Shown: positions 25,494 to 34,689, numbered from the stretch's first letter. The stretch is DNA of 63,518 bases from Clostridium frigoris (GCF_018861865.1 NZ_JAHLDV010000014.1:1-63518), one strand, 5' to 3'. A program made the numbers and translations. The notes: a model not told the origin generated them from the letters alone.

Positions 25494-27017
25494 ATGATCA
25501 AAGACGATTTCTACAGAGATTCAATAATACTTACAGTTTCAAATTTGGTTGCTGGCATATTACGATTTATGTTTTCAATACTACTTTCAAAAAAATTAGG
25601 TGCAGAAGGTATGGGCTTATATAGCCTTGTAATGCCTATATACGATTTATTTACTTGCCTTATTTGCGGTGGTATGGTGACAGCTATTTCAAAAGAATCT
25701 TCATCATATTATGGAATAAATGATTATGGTAACCTTAAGAAATCCATACATACTGCCTTAGTTTTTGATTTTGTTTTATCTATATTTATAACAATTTTAG
25801 TGTTTTTTTTCTCACCATATATCAGTACATATATAATAAAAGATCAAAGAACACTATACTCCCTTTGGGTCATTTGTCCCGCATTAATTTTTGTTGCCCT
25901 CTCCTCTATATACAAGGGCTATTTTTATGGAATTTCCAATGTTAAAGTCCCTGCAATAATAGACATTGTTGAGAAAACTGTAAGAATGGCTATAATACTT
26001 GGGCTAATTAACTTCTTTGCACTAACCAATGTAACCACTACAGTAACTGCTACATATATTTCCTTGTCAATCGGAGAACTTATAAGTTTTATTCTTCTAT
26101 ACATTTTTTATGAAAAGAGTAAAAACAAATTTAAGGTAATTGTAAAAAAGACCGAGGGAAGGGCTCAACTTTTATTCAATGTTCTTATTGTTTCATTTCC
26201 CTTATGCCTAAACGGGTTTTTAAACACAATAATTTCAGCACTATCAACCTTAATTGTTCCGGGCAGGCTAGTTCAAGCTGGGATAGAATATACTGAAAGC
26301 TTAGCCTTAATTGGTAAGTTTTCTGGTATGGCTATGAGTATTGTGTTCTTCCCCTTTATTATTGTAATGTCTATGGCTACCATGTTAACTCCAGACATTT
26401 CTAAAAGCATAAGTAAGAACGATTATAATGGTTTAGAACAAAGAGTCCGCGAGGTAATTAAGATTTCTTTTTTACTAGGAATTTCAACTCTGATAGTATG
26501 TTTATGTATCGGAGACTCTTTGGGAAAATTATTTTTTGATAGATATGACCTAGGTGTATATATCCGGCTAGCAGCATTAAGTGCACCTTTCATGTATATG
26601 TCTGGTTCAACCTTTGGAATCTTAAATGGACTTCGCAAACAAAAAGATCTTTTAATAAATTCTATAGTAACCTCTATTTTACAATTGGTCTTGCTTTATA
26701 TACTACTTGGCATTCCAAGTATAAATATTTTAGGTTATGGCATAGCTCTCCTTATAAGTTCTATTTTAAGCGCTATAATGAATATTGTATCAATTAAAAA
26801 GAGCTGTTATATAGAGTTTTTAGGAAGTGAATTTATAATTGATATTTGTCTTAGCACCTTGTTATATTTTATATTAAAAATTTTAAGTAATACTATACCA
26901 GATTCTATTTTTATTACTAAGAACATAATAATTATTATAACTGGTTTCTCTCTATTATTATTTTCTTTAATTCTCACAAAAAAATCAGAAAAATCTAAAG
27001 CACATCATCTGAGATGA
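25494..27017 (+). CDS. SpoVB-like MOP-superfamily flippase
   Basis: 507 residues with about 14 membrane segments. The start DDFYRDSIILTVSNLVAGI and LSKKLGAEGMGLYSLVMP match the SpoVB/MurJ branch of polysaccharide exporters. SpoVB is needed for spore cortex synthesis; the role here is inferred. GGGAGGACC precedes the ATG. The stop codon lies within the loop and arm of a strong hairpin (26993-27029). It converges on a second flippase gene. Confidence 0.82.
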   Translation: MIKDDFYRDSIILTVSNLVAGILRFMFSILLSKKLGAEGMGLYSLVMPIYDLFTCLICGGMVTAISKESSSYYGINDYGNLKKSIHTALVFDFVLSIFITILVFFFSPYISTYIIKDQRTLYSLWVICPALIFVALSSIYKGYFYGISNVKVPAIIDIVEKTVRMAIILGLINFFALTNVTTTVTATYISLSIGELISFILLYIFYEKSKNKFKVIVKKTEGRAQLLFNVLIVSFPLCLNGFLNTIISALSTLIVPGRLVQAGIEYTESLALIGKFSGMAMSIVFFPFIIVMSMATMLTPDISKSISKNDYNGLEQRVREVIKISFLLGISTLIVCLCIGDSLGKLFFDRYDLGVYIRLAALSAPFMYMSGSTFGILNGLRKQKDLLINSIVTSILQLVLLYILLGIPSINILGYGIALLISSILSAIMNIVSIKKSCYIEFLGSEFIIDICLSTLLYFILKILSNTIPDSIFITKNIIIIITGFSLLLFSLILTKKSEKSKAHHLR

Positions 27018-27029
27018 TGTGCTTTAGAT
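26993..27029. terminator. 16-bp hairpin shared by two convergent flippase genes
   Basis: ATCTAAAGCACATCAT and ATGATGTGCTTTAGAT form a perfect 16-base stem with a 5-base loop. On the minus strand it is followed by TTTTTCTGATTTTTTT, so it ends the murJ-like gene. On the plus strand it contains the SpoVB-like stop codon. Confidence 0.85.
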
Positions 27030-27040
27030 TTAGATGCTAC

Positions 27041-28669
27041 CTATTTGAGTTTACCTAAAATAAACTTAGGTATAATTTTTGTAATTCTACTTGGGAATAC
27101 TTCTAAATCTTCTTTAGTTAATCCGCCTAGAAGAACTAATGCGAAAAAATAAGTTACTATAGCAAACACCATAGAAATTAATAGAGCCATAGCATTAGCA
27201 ACATACCCTTCCTTAACATAACTAAATATAAAATTAAAATTACTATACATTAGCTTTGCAACTATTGCCATAACTATAGAGGCCATTATAGGTTTAATCG
27301 CATGACTTAATAATTTTATTTTAACCATTAGTGTTTTATTAATTGTAATATAGTTCAATATCAAAAGTATTGCGAAACTAACTGCGTTACCCATAATTGC
27401 ACCTAATATATTAATGCTTGGAATTGCTACAAAAATATAATTAGTAATTATCTTTCCTATCATACCCAAAACTGCATAAATGGTAACTAAGTAAAGTTTC
27501 CCAAGTCCTTGAAGAATTGAAGTTTGTATGCTAACCACAGCCATAAGTATTATTACAACTGACCCATATACAAGTAATCGTCCCACACTAGAACCATATT
27601 GTATTAAATTTACTACTGGGTAAGCTAAAACTGCTAGTCCAACCGCAGAAGGTACTGCAACCAAAAAACATAACCTAAAAGCGTAATTAATTTTGTTTCT
27701 TACAGCCTTTTTGTCCCTAAGTGCCATCAAACTTGAAATAGATGGGAGAATTGTTATTGCAAGTGATGTAATAATGGCTATAGGCACATTTATTAATGTT
27801 GTATATTTACTTAACACTCCCCATAAAACATTAACCTGTACACTACCAATTCCAGCAGCTAACATTCTTGATTTAACGACTCCTAAATCAATTAATAGCC
27901 CTGACTGTTGTATTCCTAAACATATTGTCATTGGTACAGCAACGCCTAATAACTTTTTAAATATTTTTTTATTAGTTAATCTTTTTATACCTAACTGATT
28001 GTATCCTTTGGGAACTCTAAACACTTTGTTTTTTTCATAATAATGGATCATATAAATTACAGCAACCAATGCTCCTACAGTAGTACCAACAGTTCCACCT
28101 GCCGCACCTGCGGCTACTCCATACTTTATAAAACACGCTGCAAAAACCAGACTAAATATAGTATTTGCAACCTGTTCAAATACTTGTGATACTGCAGTAG
28201 GTGTCATATTCCCTCTTCCTTGGAAATAACCCCTATAAGCTGATAAAACAGAAGTAAGCAAAACAGTCGGAGCGAGTGCCATAATCGCTAATTTTGCAGT
28301 ACCACTTTGTGTTAAATTAGATATAGGTACTACTAAAATAAGCATTAAAAGTGACATAACTATTCCTAATACTAAAAGGGAAAATCTAGCTATTTTAAAA
28401 GTCTTTACAGCATCCCTATAGTTTCCAAGAGCTATAAGTTCTGATACGATTTTTGAAATAGCCACAGGAATACCAGCATTTGTTAATATGTAGACATATG
28501 TGAATATGTTGTATGCAGAGTAATATACCCCTAGCCCATCCTCTCCTAAAATTCTTCCAAGAAAAGGTATGTAAAGTAGAGATAAAAACTTAACTATAAA
28601 ACCTGCCGCAGATAATACTGCAAACCCTTTTGTGGTAGATTGTTTATTTAACTTTGCTTTTTCACCCAT
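27041..28669 (-). CDS. murJ: MurJ/YtgP-like lipid II flippase
   Basis: About 542 residues and 14 membrane segments. SAYRGYFQGRGNMTPTAVSQ and EQVANTIFSLVFA are characteristic of B. subtilis YtgP/MurJ, the exporter of the cell-wall precursor lipid II; GILGEDGLGVYY-type and NAGIPVAISKIVSE segments are typical of the branch. The ATG at 28669 has AGAGGGTGAA before it; an in-frame ATG three codons upstream overlaps that site. It begins 12 bases after the RluA-like gene ends on the same strand, so the two are probably co-transcribed. SpoVB remains an alternative name. Confidence 0.82.
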   Translation of the reverse strand: MGEKAKLNKQSTTKGFAVLSAAGFIVKFLSLLYIPFLGRILGEDGLGVYYSAYNIFTYVYILTNAGIPVAISKIVSELIALGNYRDAVKTFKIARFSLLVLGIVMSLLMLILVVPISNLTQSGTAKLAIMALAPTVLLTSVLSAYRGYFQGRGNMTPTAVSQVFEQVANTIFSLVFAACFIKYGVAAGAAGGTVGTTVGALVAVIYMIHYYEKNKVFRVPKGYNQLGIKRLTNKKIFKKLLGVAVPMTICLGIQQSGLLIDLGVVKSRMLAAGIGSVQVNVLWGVLSKYTTLINVPIAIITSLAITILPSISSLMALRDKKAVRNKINYAFRLCFLVAVPSAVGLAVLAYPVVNLIQYGSSVGRLLVYGSVVIILMAVVSIQTSILQGLGKLYLVTIYAVLGMIGKIITNYIFVAIPSINILGAIMGNAVSFAILLILNYITINKTLMVKIKLLSHAIKPIMASIVMAIVAKLMYSNFNFIFSYVKEGYVANAMALLISMVFAIVTYFFALVLLGGLTKEDLEVFPSRITKIIPKFILGKLK

Positions 28670-28681
28670 TAAATTCACCCT

Positions 28682-29635
28682 CTAAAATTTAAATATATCT
28701 CTCTTAATCTTTTTAAGCGCTGGTGGTAAGCTCTCTGCAATAGTTTTATTCTCCATATAAGATAAATCCTCTGGACAATTCTTAAATATTAACTTATATG
28801 CGTACAAATATTGAGAATCCAAACCATATTTATTATTAAAGTAACTATTTATTTTTTTATTTCCATATTTAGGATCACCAAGAATAGGATTACCAAGCAT
28901 ACTCAAATGAGCTCTAAGCTGATGGCTTCTTCCAGTTAAAAGGTTAATATCCAGTAATGAAAATGTACCACAACTTTCTATAGTTTTAACGTCCATTGCT
29001 ATTCGTTTAGTAGCTGGCTTTGGTTCGTTAAACACTTGAGAAATATTTGCATCTTCGTTCTTATATATATATCCTTCATAAATTCCATCCTTAATTCTTC
29101 CTGATACAAGTGCCATATAATATTTTTCTATATTACGATCTCTTATCATTTCATTCAATAGTTTAAGTGCTTTAAAGTTTTTACCAAATATAACCATACC
29201 CGAAGTGTTTCTATCCAATCTATTACAAGGTGCTGGTGTAAAGGTTATTTCATTTTCTGGTTTGTAATCCCCTTTGTCAAATAAATAAGAAAGTGCATAA
29301 TCAGTTAAAGTAGGTTCACCATCTTTTTTATCAGCATGAACTAAAACTCCTGGCCATTTTTCTACCATTAATATATTAGCATCCTCAAAAGTTATCTTTA
29401 ACTTATTGTCAATTCTTACAAATTCTTCTTTTTTGAATTCACTAGTAATATATTTTGTTTCAACAACATCACCTTCTACTAATGAATGTTTTTCCTTTAT
29501 TTTGCTACCATTAACTCTAATATCACCTTTTCTAAAAGCTTTGTATATTTTGCTAAGTGGTACATCTCCAAGTACTTTCCTCATAAATTTATCTGTTCTT
29601 TGACCTGCTTCATTTGCTCCAATTTCTATCCTCAT
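28682..29635 (-). CDS. RluA-family 23S rRNA pseudouridine synthase
   Basis: 317 residues. An S4 RNA-binding domain (KIYKAFRKGDIRVNGSKIK, about 28-48) precedes the catalytic domain, where CNRLDRNTSGMVIFG holds the catalytic Asp; the usual His of HRLD is Asn, a change also seen in other family members. VSGRIKDGIYEG and GRSHQLRAHLSMLGNPILGD follow. RluC/RluD-like target positions cannot be told apart here. AGGAGGATATGT precedes the ATG. Confidence 0.9.
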   Translation of the reverse strand: MRIEIGANEAGQRTDKFMRKVLGDVPLSKIYKAFRKGDIRVNGSKIKEKHSLVEGDVVETKYITSEFKKEEFVRIDNKLKITFEDANILMVEKWPGVLVHADKKDGEPTLTDYALSYLFDKGDYKPENEITFTPAPCNRLDRNTSGMVIFGKNFKALKLLNEMIRDRNIEKYYMALVSGRIKDGIYEGYIYKNEDANISQVFNEPKPATKRIAMDVKTIESCGTFSLLDINLLTGRSHQLRAHLSMLGNPILGDPKYGNKKINSYFNNKYGLDSQYLYAYKLIFKNCPEDLSYMENKTIAESLPPALKKIKRDIFKF

Positions 29636-29695
29636 ACATATCCTCCTACTTCTTTTATCTATTGATTAACTTTATACATAATTAATCTACGTTAT

Positions 29696-29830
29696 TAAAT
29701 CATCTCCTGCGCAGCTGCATATTAACGACTTCAGAAGGAGTTTTATACTACTCTTGAAATTTTATTTTTACTAGTTAATTAACACCCACTTATAGAAATG
29801 GGAGACCTTCCTTCTGAAATGTCGTTAACA
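29696..29830 (+). repeat. dispersed repeat R1, complete copy
   Basis: Begins TAAATCATCTCCTGCGCAGC and contains ATTAACGACTTCAGAAGGAG near the left end and CTTCCTTCTGAAATGTCGTT near the right, so the two ends are inverted copies of one another. It fills most of the spacer between the RluA-like and M20 genes. The 50439-50594 copy aligns over its full length in the opposite orientation. Confidence 0.75.
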
Positions 29831-29865
29831 ATTTACATCAAGTATCAATTATATACTAAATAACA

Positions 29866-31041
29866 TTATGATTTCAATAGAAATTCATAAGCTAATTTAC
29901 ATTGCATAGCTACACCTATTGATAAACAGCTCTCATCTATATCAAATAAACTTCCATGTGCCGGATTTACTATGCCTTTTTCTTTATTACCGCTTCCTAA
30001 AAAATAAAATAGTGATGGTCTTTCCATAGAAAAATAAGCAAAACTTTCCACTCCCATAGTTGGCTCTCCTAATTTAAAAACATTACTTTCTCCAATTAGT
30101 TCTTTTGCCTTATTCTCAAACATATCTGAAAGTTCATCATTATTATGAAGACATGGATAACTTTCCTCAATTTCAATTTCACATTTTCCTCTCATGGCTT
30201 TAACTATACCTTCCACTACTTGAACTAACCTTTTTTTTACATATTCCCTATGTTCACTCTTCATTGTCCTAATAATTCCTGATATTGTTACGTCTTCTGG
30301 TATAATATTTTGAGCTGTACCACCATGAATTGAACCTATTGTTATAACTGCAGGGTCTGTAGGTGGAATTTCTCGACTTACGATGCTTTGAAGTGCAACT
30401 ATAACGTTACTCGCTATTATAATAGGATCAATAGTAGCATGTGGACTTGCACCATGCCCGCCTTTACCTATTATTTTTATAGTAAATGGATTTGATGCGG
30501 CGTACGCGATGTCTCTTTTTAAACCAACAGTTCCAGCTTCTAACCATTCTTCTACATGAAGCCCAATAACCGCATCAACGTTAGGATTCTCTAGTACTCC
30601 CTCCTTAATCATTAAAGGCGATCCACCAGTAGTTTCTTCTGCTGGTTCAAAAAACAGTTTAACATTTCCCTTGAGCTCATCTCTCATGTTATTTAATATC
30701 CTAGCTGCACCTAAAAGCATAGTGGTATGCGCATCATGTCCACAAGCATGCATTTTACCATTGATTTTTGATGAATAATCACATATTTTTTTATCTTGAA
30801 GAGGAAGTGCATCCATATCTGCTCTTAAAGCAACAGTTTTTTTACCATTGCCTCTAATAATAGCACAGATTCCAGTTTGTGCTACCTCATAAAACTCAAT
30901 ACCTTCCCCCTTCAAAAATTCTTTTACCTTTTGGCTAGTTCTAAATAAATCAAAACCTAATTCTGGATTTTGATGTATATCACGCCTCATCTCTATTAAC
31001 TCACTCTCAATATTTTTTGCCATATTTAAGAAATTCACCAT
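29866..31041 (-). CDS. M20 family amidohydrolase
   Basis: About 391 residues of the hippurate/N-acyl amino acid hydrolase group. MRRDIHQNPELGFD, ALRADMDALP, HACGHDAHTTMLLGAA, LFFEPAEETTGG, AVIGLHVEEW and NPAHGSLFDIDE give the di-metal site (including the Cys of ACGHD). Substrate not fixed; N-acetyl-diaminopimelate or other N-acyl amino acids are possible. Start ATG 31041 follows GAAGGAGTGG; ten in-frame codons upstream include that site. It follows the FtsA-like gene by 34 bases and is probably in its operon. Confidence 0.88.
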   Translation of the reverse strand: MVNFLNMAKNIESELIEMRRDIHQNPELGFDLFRTSQKVKEFLKGEGIEFYEVAQTGICAIIRGNGKKTVALRADMDALPLQDKKICDYSSKINGKMHACGHDAHTTMLLGAARILNNMRDELKGNVKLFFEPAEETTGGSPLMIKEGVLENPNVDAVIGLHVEEWLEAGTVGLKRDIAYAASNPFTIKIIGKGGHGASPHATIDPIIIASNVIVALQSIVSREIPPTDPAVITIGSIHGGTAQNIIPEDVTISGIIRTMKSEHREYVKKRLVQVVEGIVKAMRGKCEIEIEESYPCLHNNDELSDMFENKAKELIGESNVFKLGEPTMGVESFAYFSMERPSLFYFLGSGNKEKGIVNPAHGSLFDIDESCLSIGVAMQCKLAYEFLLKS

Positions 31042-31075
31042 AACCACTCCTTCACTTATATAAAATTTCACATTT

Positions 31076-33100
31076 TTATTTTATTTCACCTGTTTCAATA
31101 ATATTTTCCCAATATATTTCAATTACATCACCATTATTTAATGGCTGGTAATAATCAGCTTTACTACCATTAAGCTTTAATATTAGGTTTCCTTTTGAAA
31201 TAGTCAAATCAAAATCCACATAATTAAAAATATCTACAAATATATATTTATTTTTGCCTTTAAGTATTATCATATTTTTATTTACTTTAACATTTAAATT
31301 TTGTGTTTCCTTGTGTTCATTCTTATTATCTTCTTTTTCTATCTTAATTTCTTTAACAACTTCTGGTACTTTATATATTCTATCCCCTTCTTTTATAACA
31401 TACTCCTTTATCAATTTTATATTATCTATCATAAAAGTGGAGCTGCGAGTATCATCACCAAAATACTTTGCATATTCGCTAATTGTAGTAGGTATTACTA
31501 TTGAAACATCATCATCTTCTTTTATTACAGCATTAATTGGAGCTTTTTCACCATTAATAAATGCTATAGGCTCAATGTTACGAATTACATCATCAAAATA
31601 AAAACTTACAGTTTGAATGTTTTTTACATAATCCATAATTTTAGGTTCTGCACTTTTTCCATCTACACTGAATATAACATCAATGATATCCCCTTCAACT
31701 ACCTGCGAATCAATATTACTAAGCAAATTATTAATCTTAATTTCAGCGCTCGTAGCTAAACTTCCAAATGCCACTCTTTTTATCCCATCAACTATAAATC
31801 TTATATTACGTCCATTTTTACCAATTAATATCTTAGGATTTATACCCTCTTGCATCATAACATCCATGACAGTATGTTTATGCGCATTAAATAAGCTTAT
31901 AATCTTGTCATTTATCGTGACATCAACAAAATCATTTCCCAACCTTTTAATTGATACCAATGCTATTCCTAAAACTGTAACTCCAGTGCTTCCCAGATCA
32001 CTATCACATATACAATCAGCTACTGAATCTCGACCTTTAATTGCTACACGGTTTATTGGTAAATTTAAGATTTTAATAATATTTTCTTTAATAAAAGGTG
32101 TATGTGCTCCTCCTCCTACAAGAAATACAGCATTTGGAGCTTTCCCTCCATTTAATTCAATTATTCTATTTCCTATTTCCTCTGAAATTTTCATAACAAT
32201 AGGACTTATTATTTTTAATACTTCATCTGGATCTAAAATATTTTCAAAACCTAAAACATCTATATATTGAATTTTCTCTTTCCCACTACATTCTTTTTTA
32301 ATTTTCTCAGCAGTGTTAAAATCAACTAAATATGTTTGTGCTATTATTTCAGTTACCTCGTCCCCTGCCATTGGTACCATGCCATATGCACTTATACTAT
32401 CTTTGCTACTAATAGCAATATCAGAGGTTCCTGCACCAATATCAACCAAAGCTAAATTTAGAAGTCTGAGATTTTGTGGCACGGCAGCTTCCATTGCAGC
32501 TATAGGTTCAAGTGTTAAACTTACAACTTCAAGTGATGCCTTATCCATAACTGCATAGAGGCTATCAACTACTGATCGCGGAAGAAATGTAGCAATTATC
32601 TCTACTGCAATTTTTTCTCCCTTGTGCGATTTTAAGTTTGTAATAACATAACCATTTAAATAGTAATTTTTCACACTATATCCTACACAATAAAGCTTAC
32701 CCTGAGATGACTTTGCTACTTCCATCTCTGCCATCTTAACTGCAGTGAGTTCTAAACTTCTAATAGATTCCCTGTCAATTTCTTTATCAACATCAACATC
32801 TATTTCAGACTTAACTTGCGTTGTCCTTAAAAAACGACCTGCAGCTGCAATTGCTACTTTAGTTAATTTAACATGTAAATTATCTTCTAATTCTTTTTTT
32901 ACCTTTAACACTCCACTCGCTACTAATTGAATATCATGAATTTGACCATCAATCATTGCTCTTTCTTCATGTTCAATATAGCTTTCTGAAAGAACTTGGA
33001 ATTTTTTTTCAGATATTATTCCAACTGTTCCTATTATAGATCTTGTTCCTATATCTAAAGCAAATATCAATTCCTCTGCATTTACATTTGTGATTTTCAT
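31076..33100 (-). CDS. large FtsA-like actin-fold protein
   Basis: About 674 residues. Residues 10 to about 400 are an FtsA/PilM-type ATPase: FALDIGTRSIIGTVG (phosphate 1), the FtsA 1C region around MIDGQIHDI, ALVDIGAGTSDIAI (phosphate 2) and VFLVGGGAHTP (adenosine). The remaining 270 residues are not present in ordinary FtsA: a domain with NGEKAPINAVIKEDDDV, a charged linker (KEIKIEKEDNKNEHKE) and a small C-terminal domain ending in GDVIEIYWE. No FtsZ gene is adjacent. AGAGGT is best spaced for the ATG at 33100. It may be a second, specialised FtsA, for instance for sporulation; this is inference. Confidence 0.8.
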   Translation of the reverse strand: MKITNVNAEELIFALDIGTRSIIGTVGIISEKKFQVLSESYIEHEERAMIDGQIHDIQLVASGVLKVKKELEDNLHVKLTKVAIAAAGRFLRTTQVKSEIDVDVDKEIDRESIRSLELTAVKMAEMEVAKSSQGKLYCVGYSVKNYYLNGYVITNLKSHKGEKIAVEIIATFLPRSVVDSLYAVMDKASLEVVSLTLEPIAAMEAAVPQNLRLLNLALVDIGAGTSDIAISSKDSISAYGMVPMAGDEVTEIIAQTYLVDFNTAEKIKKECSGKEKIQYIDVLGFENILDPDEVLKIISPIVMKISEEIGNRIIELNGGKAPNAVFLVGGGAHTPFIKENIIKILNLPINRVAIKGRDSVADCICDSDLGSTGVTVLGIALVSIKRLGNDFVDVTINDKIISLFNAHKHTVMDVMMQEGINPKILIGKNGRNIRFIVDGIKRVAFGSLATSAEIKINNLLSNIDSQVVEGDIIDVIFSVDGKSAEPKIMDYVKNIQTVSFYFDDVIRNIEPIAFINGEKAPINAVIKEDDDVSIVIPTTISEYAKYFGDDTRSSTFMIDNIKLIKEYVIKEGDRIYKVPEVVKEIKIEKEDNKNEHKETQNLNVKVNKNMIILKGKNKYIFVDIFNYVDFDLTISKGNLILKLNGSKADYYQPLNNGDVIEIYWENIIETGEIK

Positions 33101-33147
33101 ATTCATACCTCTTTCTCACAAAATTATTAGAATGTTACTAATCTTAA

Positions 33148-33200
33148 TTAAGCTCATATTCATAGAATATGAGCATATCCTTAAAATATGAGCTTATTAA
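33148..33200 (-). promoter_or_regulatory. mutually exclusive hairpins upstream of the FtsA-like gene
   Basis: On the minus strand AAGCTCATATT, then GCTCATATTC, then GAATATGAGCTT occur in order. The third can pair with either the first or the second. This gives two exclusive stems in the leader between the 99-residue gene and the FtsA-like gene. No clean T-tract follows, so it is not a simple terminator. Confidence 0.5.
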
Positions 33201-33235
33201 AATTATATAACATTATATAACAATATTCAATAAAA

Positions 33236-33535
33236 CTACTGTATTAACTTAATTTCTCCAGAATTTTCTGACACATAAGGTAATTGTTTTATAATATTGT
33301 ATATATATTTCGGTTTTAATTTATCATCCTCTATAATCTGTTCTAGAGTTAATTTATTGTAATACAGTAACTTACACCAAACATCTGAAAAATCAGCTTT
33401 TGTAATAAAAATTATATTGCCTTGTTCTTTAACTGCAAAACCGTTTTCAAATCTTTCAATAATTTCTATATCTGAGTATTCGTTATCTGATAACATTAAT
33501 AGTACGTCGTCCCACATTTGTTTAAATGAAATCAT
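33236..33535 (-). CDS. hypothetical protein
   Basis: 99 residues starting MISFKQMWDDVLLMLSDNEYSD after AAGGAGGAATT, so it is translated. The middle has strand-like FENGFAVKEQGNIIFITKADF, and the C-terminus is helical (LTLEQIIEDDKLKPKYIYNI). It resembles a small winged-helix or DNA-replication accessory fold only vaguely; I do not recognise the family. Confidence 0.65.
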   Translation of the reverse strand: MISFKQMWDDVLLMLSDNEYSDIEIIERFENGFAVKEQGNIIFITKADFSDVWCKLLYYNKLTLEQIIEDDKLKPKYIYNIIKQLPYVSENSGEIKLIQ

Positions 33536-33783
33536 TAAAATTCCTCCTTGATAAATAATTAGATATTATAATATATCATATAAAAATATTACGTCCAAAT
33601 ATTGATGATTATTACATTATATGTGTAGTGTTTTCGCCTTGCAACAATAAAACTTATAAAATATTAATTTCAGATTAATTATTATAGTACAGTTTATTTA
33701 TAATTTTATATAATTATTCTTCATATTCCAATTTATTCCACCCCTACAGAGAGCTTGTCCTCTGCATTCGTTTAATATTAGTC

Positions 33784-33812
33784 TTTATATTTTACATGTT
33801 TTGTGTTATAAT
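33784..33812 (+). promoter_or_regulatory. promoter candidate of a small plus-strand unit
   Basis: TTTATA (33784-33789), 17-base spacer, TATAAT (33807-33812), placed just before the ribosome site of the small ORF at 33831. The rest of 33536-33830 is AT-rich spacer. Confidence 0.45.
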
Positions 33813-33830
33813 ACAGTTGAGGTGATTATC

Positions 33831-33974
33831 ATCGATACTAAAACAATAGAAAAAATATCAACAACAAAATCAGCTCATAAACTTAAAACTTATGAGAATA
33901 AAGATTTAATATCCCCAAACACTTTAATATATGATTCTGCTGAGGATTATCTTAACAACTATAAGGTTAATTAA
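33831..33974 (+). CDS. small ORF of 47-50 codons with unusual start
   Basis: Reads DTKTIEKISTTKSAHKLKT, then NKDLISPNTLIYDSAEDYL and a short end. GAGGTGAT (from 33819) is properly spaced only for ATC at 33831. An in-frame GTG at 33822 lies inside that ribosome site and would give 50 residues. A promoter candidate lies upstream and a strong terminator downstream (34041-34074), which supports a real transcript. I do not recognise the protein. Confidence 0.4.
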   Translation: MDTKTIEKISTTKSAHKLKTYENKDLISPNTLIYDSAEDYLNNYKVN

Positions 33975-34040
33975 AATAATTTAAATAACTATTTTCCTTG
34001 ATTATATATTTATCACATTTAATAATATTAAATTAACTAG

Positions 34041-34074
34041 AGCTGTATTCTTTTTAGAGAATGCAGCTTTTTTA
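34041..34074 (+). terminator. terminator of the small ORF unit
   Basis: AGCTGTATTCT pairs with AGAATGCAGCT (one wobble) around a short loop and is followed by TTTTTT. Confidence 0.75.
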
Positions 34075-34227
34075 TATAATGAATTGCTTATATATTTTCA
34101 TTTATTTCCATGTAAACGAGCATCAAAAAATATTTATTTTAAATTTCATTTTTTTTATTGCGCAAATGTTGGACATACTGTATAGTGATAATTAAATATA
34201 CTATATTGGAATTTTGGAGGCGTAAAT

Positions 34228-34425
34228 ATGAGAGTAAATGAAGTAATAATGAACGATAAATCAGCTTTTTTAATATATGTCACTCAGCAAGAACATGATG
34301 ATCCGTCTTTTCAAACTACGTTGGATGGCTATAAACAAAATTGCAATGACGTATCCGTTTTTATTAATGAAACTCTACCTATAGGTGAAATGTTAAAAAA
34401 ATTTAATCAACAATATCAGCATTAA
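34228..34425 (+). CDS. small hypothetical protein
   Basis: 65 residues starting MRVNEVIMNDKSAFLIYVTQ after TTGGAGGCG. Soluble, with no motif I recognise; the central QEHDDPSFQTTLDGYKQN is polar. It has its own terminator, preceded by a short fragment of repeat R1 (TAAATCATCTC) at the stop codon. Confidence 0.65.
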   Translation: MRVNEVIMNDKSAFLIYVTQQEHDDPSFQTTLDGYKQNCNDVSVFINETLPIGEMLKKFNQQYQH

Positions 34426-34446
34426 ATCATCTCAAGCGGAGCTGCG

Positions 34447-34486
34447 AAGGGACTATCCACCATATTCGGTAAATAGTCCTTTTTTG
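34447..34486 (+). terminator. terminator
   Basis: AAGGGACTAT pairs with ATAGTCCTTT around an 18-base loop, followed by TTTT. Confidence 0.75.
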
Positions 34487-34500
34487 TTACATATAATCCG

Positions 34501-34644
34501 CTATTTATGTTTTCCTTTTTTCTTCTTTTTAAGATTTCCTTTTCTAGCAATAGATTCAGTAGGCTTATCCTTTGACGTTGCTTTTACACCTTTAGCCTTT
34601 TCTATTGCAATATTAATAGAGTTTTTCCCTTTCGGAAGTGCCAC
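34501..34644 (-). CDS. 47-residue lysine-rich small protein
   Basis: Starts with GTG at 34644 after a perfect AAGGAGG 6-7 bases away: MALPKGKNSINIAIEKAKG, then a Lys/Ser region, ending in ARKGNLKKKKKGKHK. The highly basic tail suggests nucleic-acid or ribosome binding; that is inference. It lies 45 bases downstream of the UvrD-like helicase on the same strand. Confidence 0.65.
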   Translation of the reverse strand: MALPKGKNSINIAIEKAKGVKATSKDKPTESIARKGNLKKKKKGKHK

Positions 34645-34689
34645 ATTAATCCCTCCTTATATTAGAAACTATCAAGTGCGCCCTTTTGT

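Noticed and set aside
29200-29230. RluA-like synthase as defective because HRLD reads NRLD
   Set aside because: The catalytic Asp is kept, and the first residue of the motif varies in the family.
31683-32270. Plus-strand open frame of 195 codons inside the FtsA-like gene
   Set aside because: It is antisense to a clear actin-fold domain, without ribosome site or known motif.
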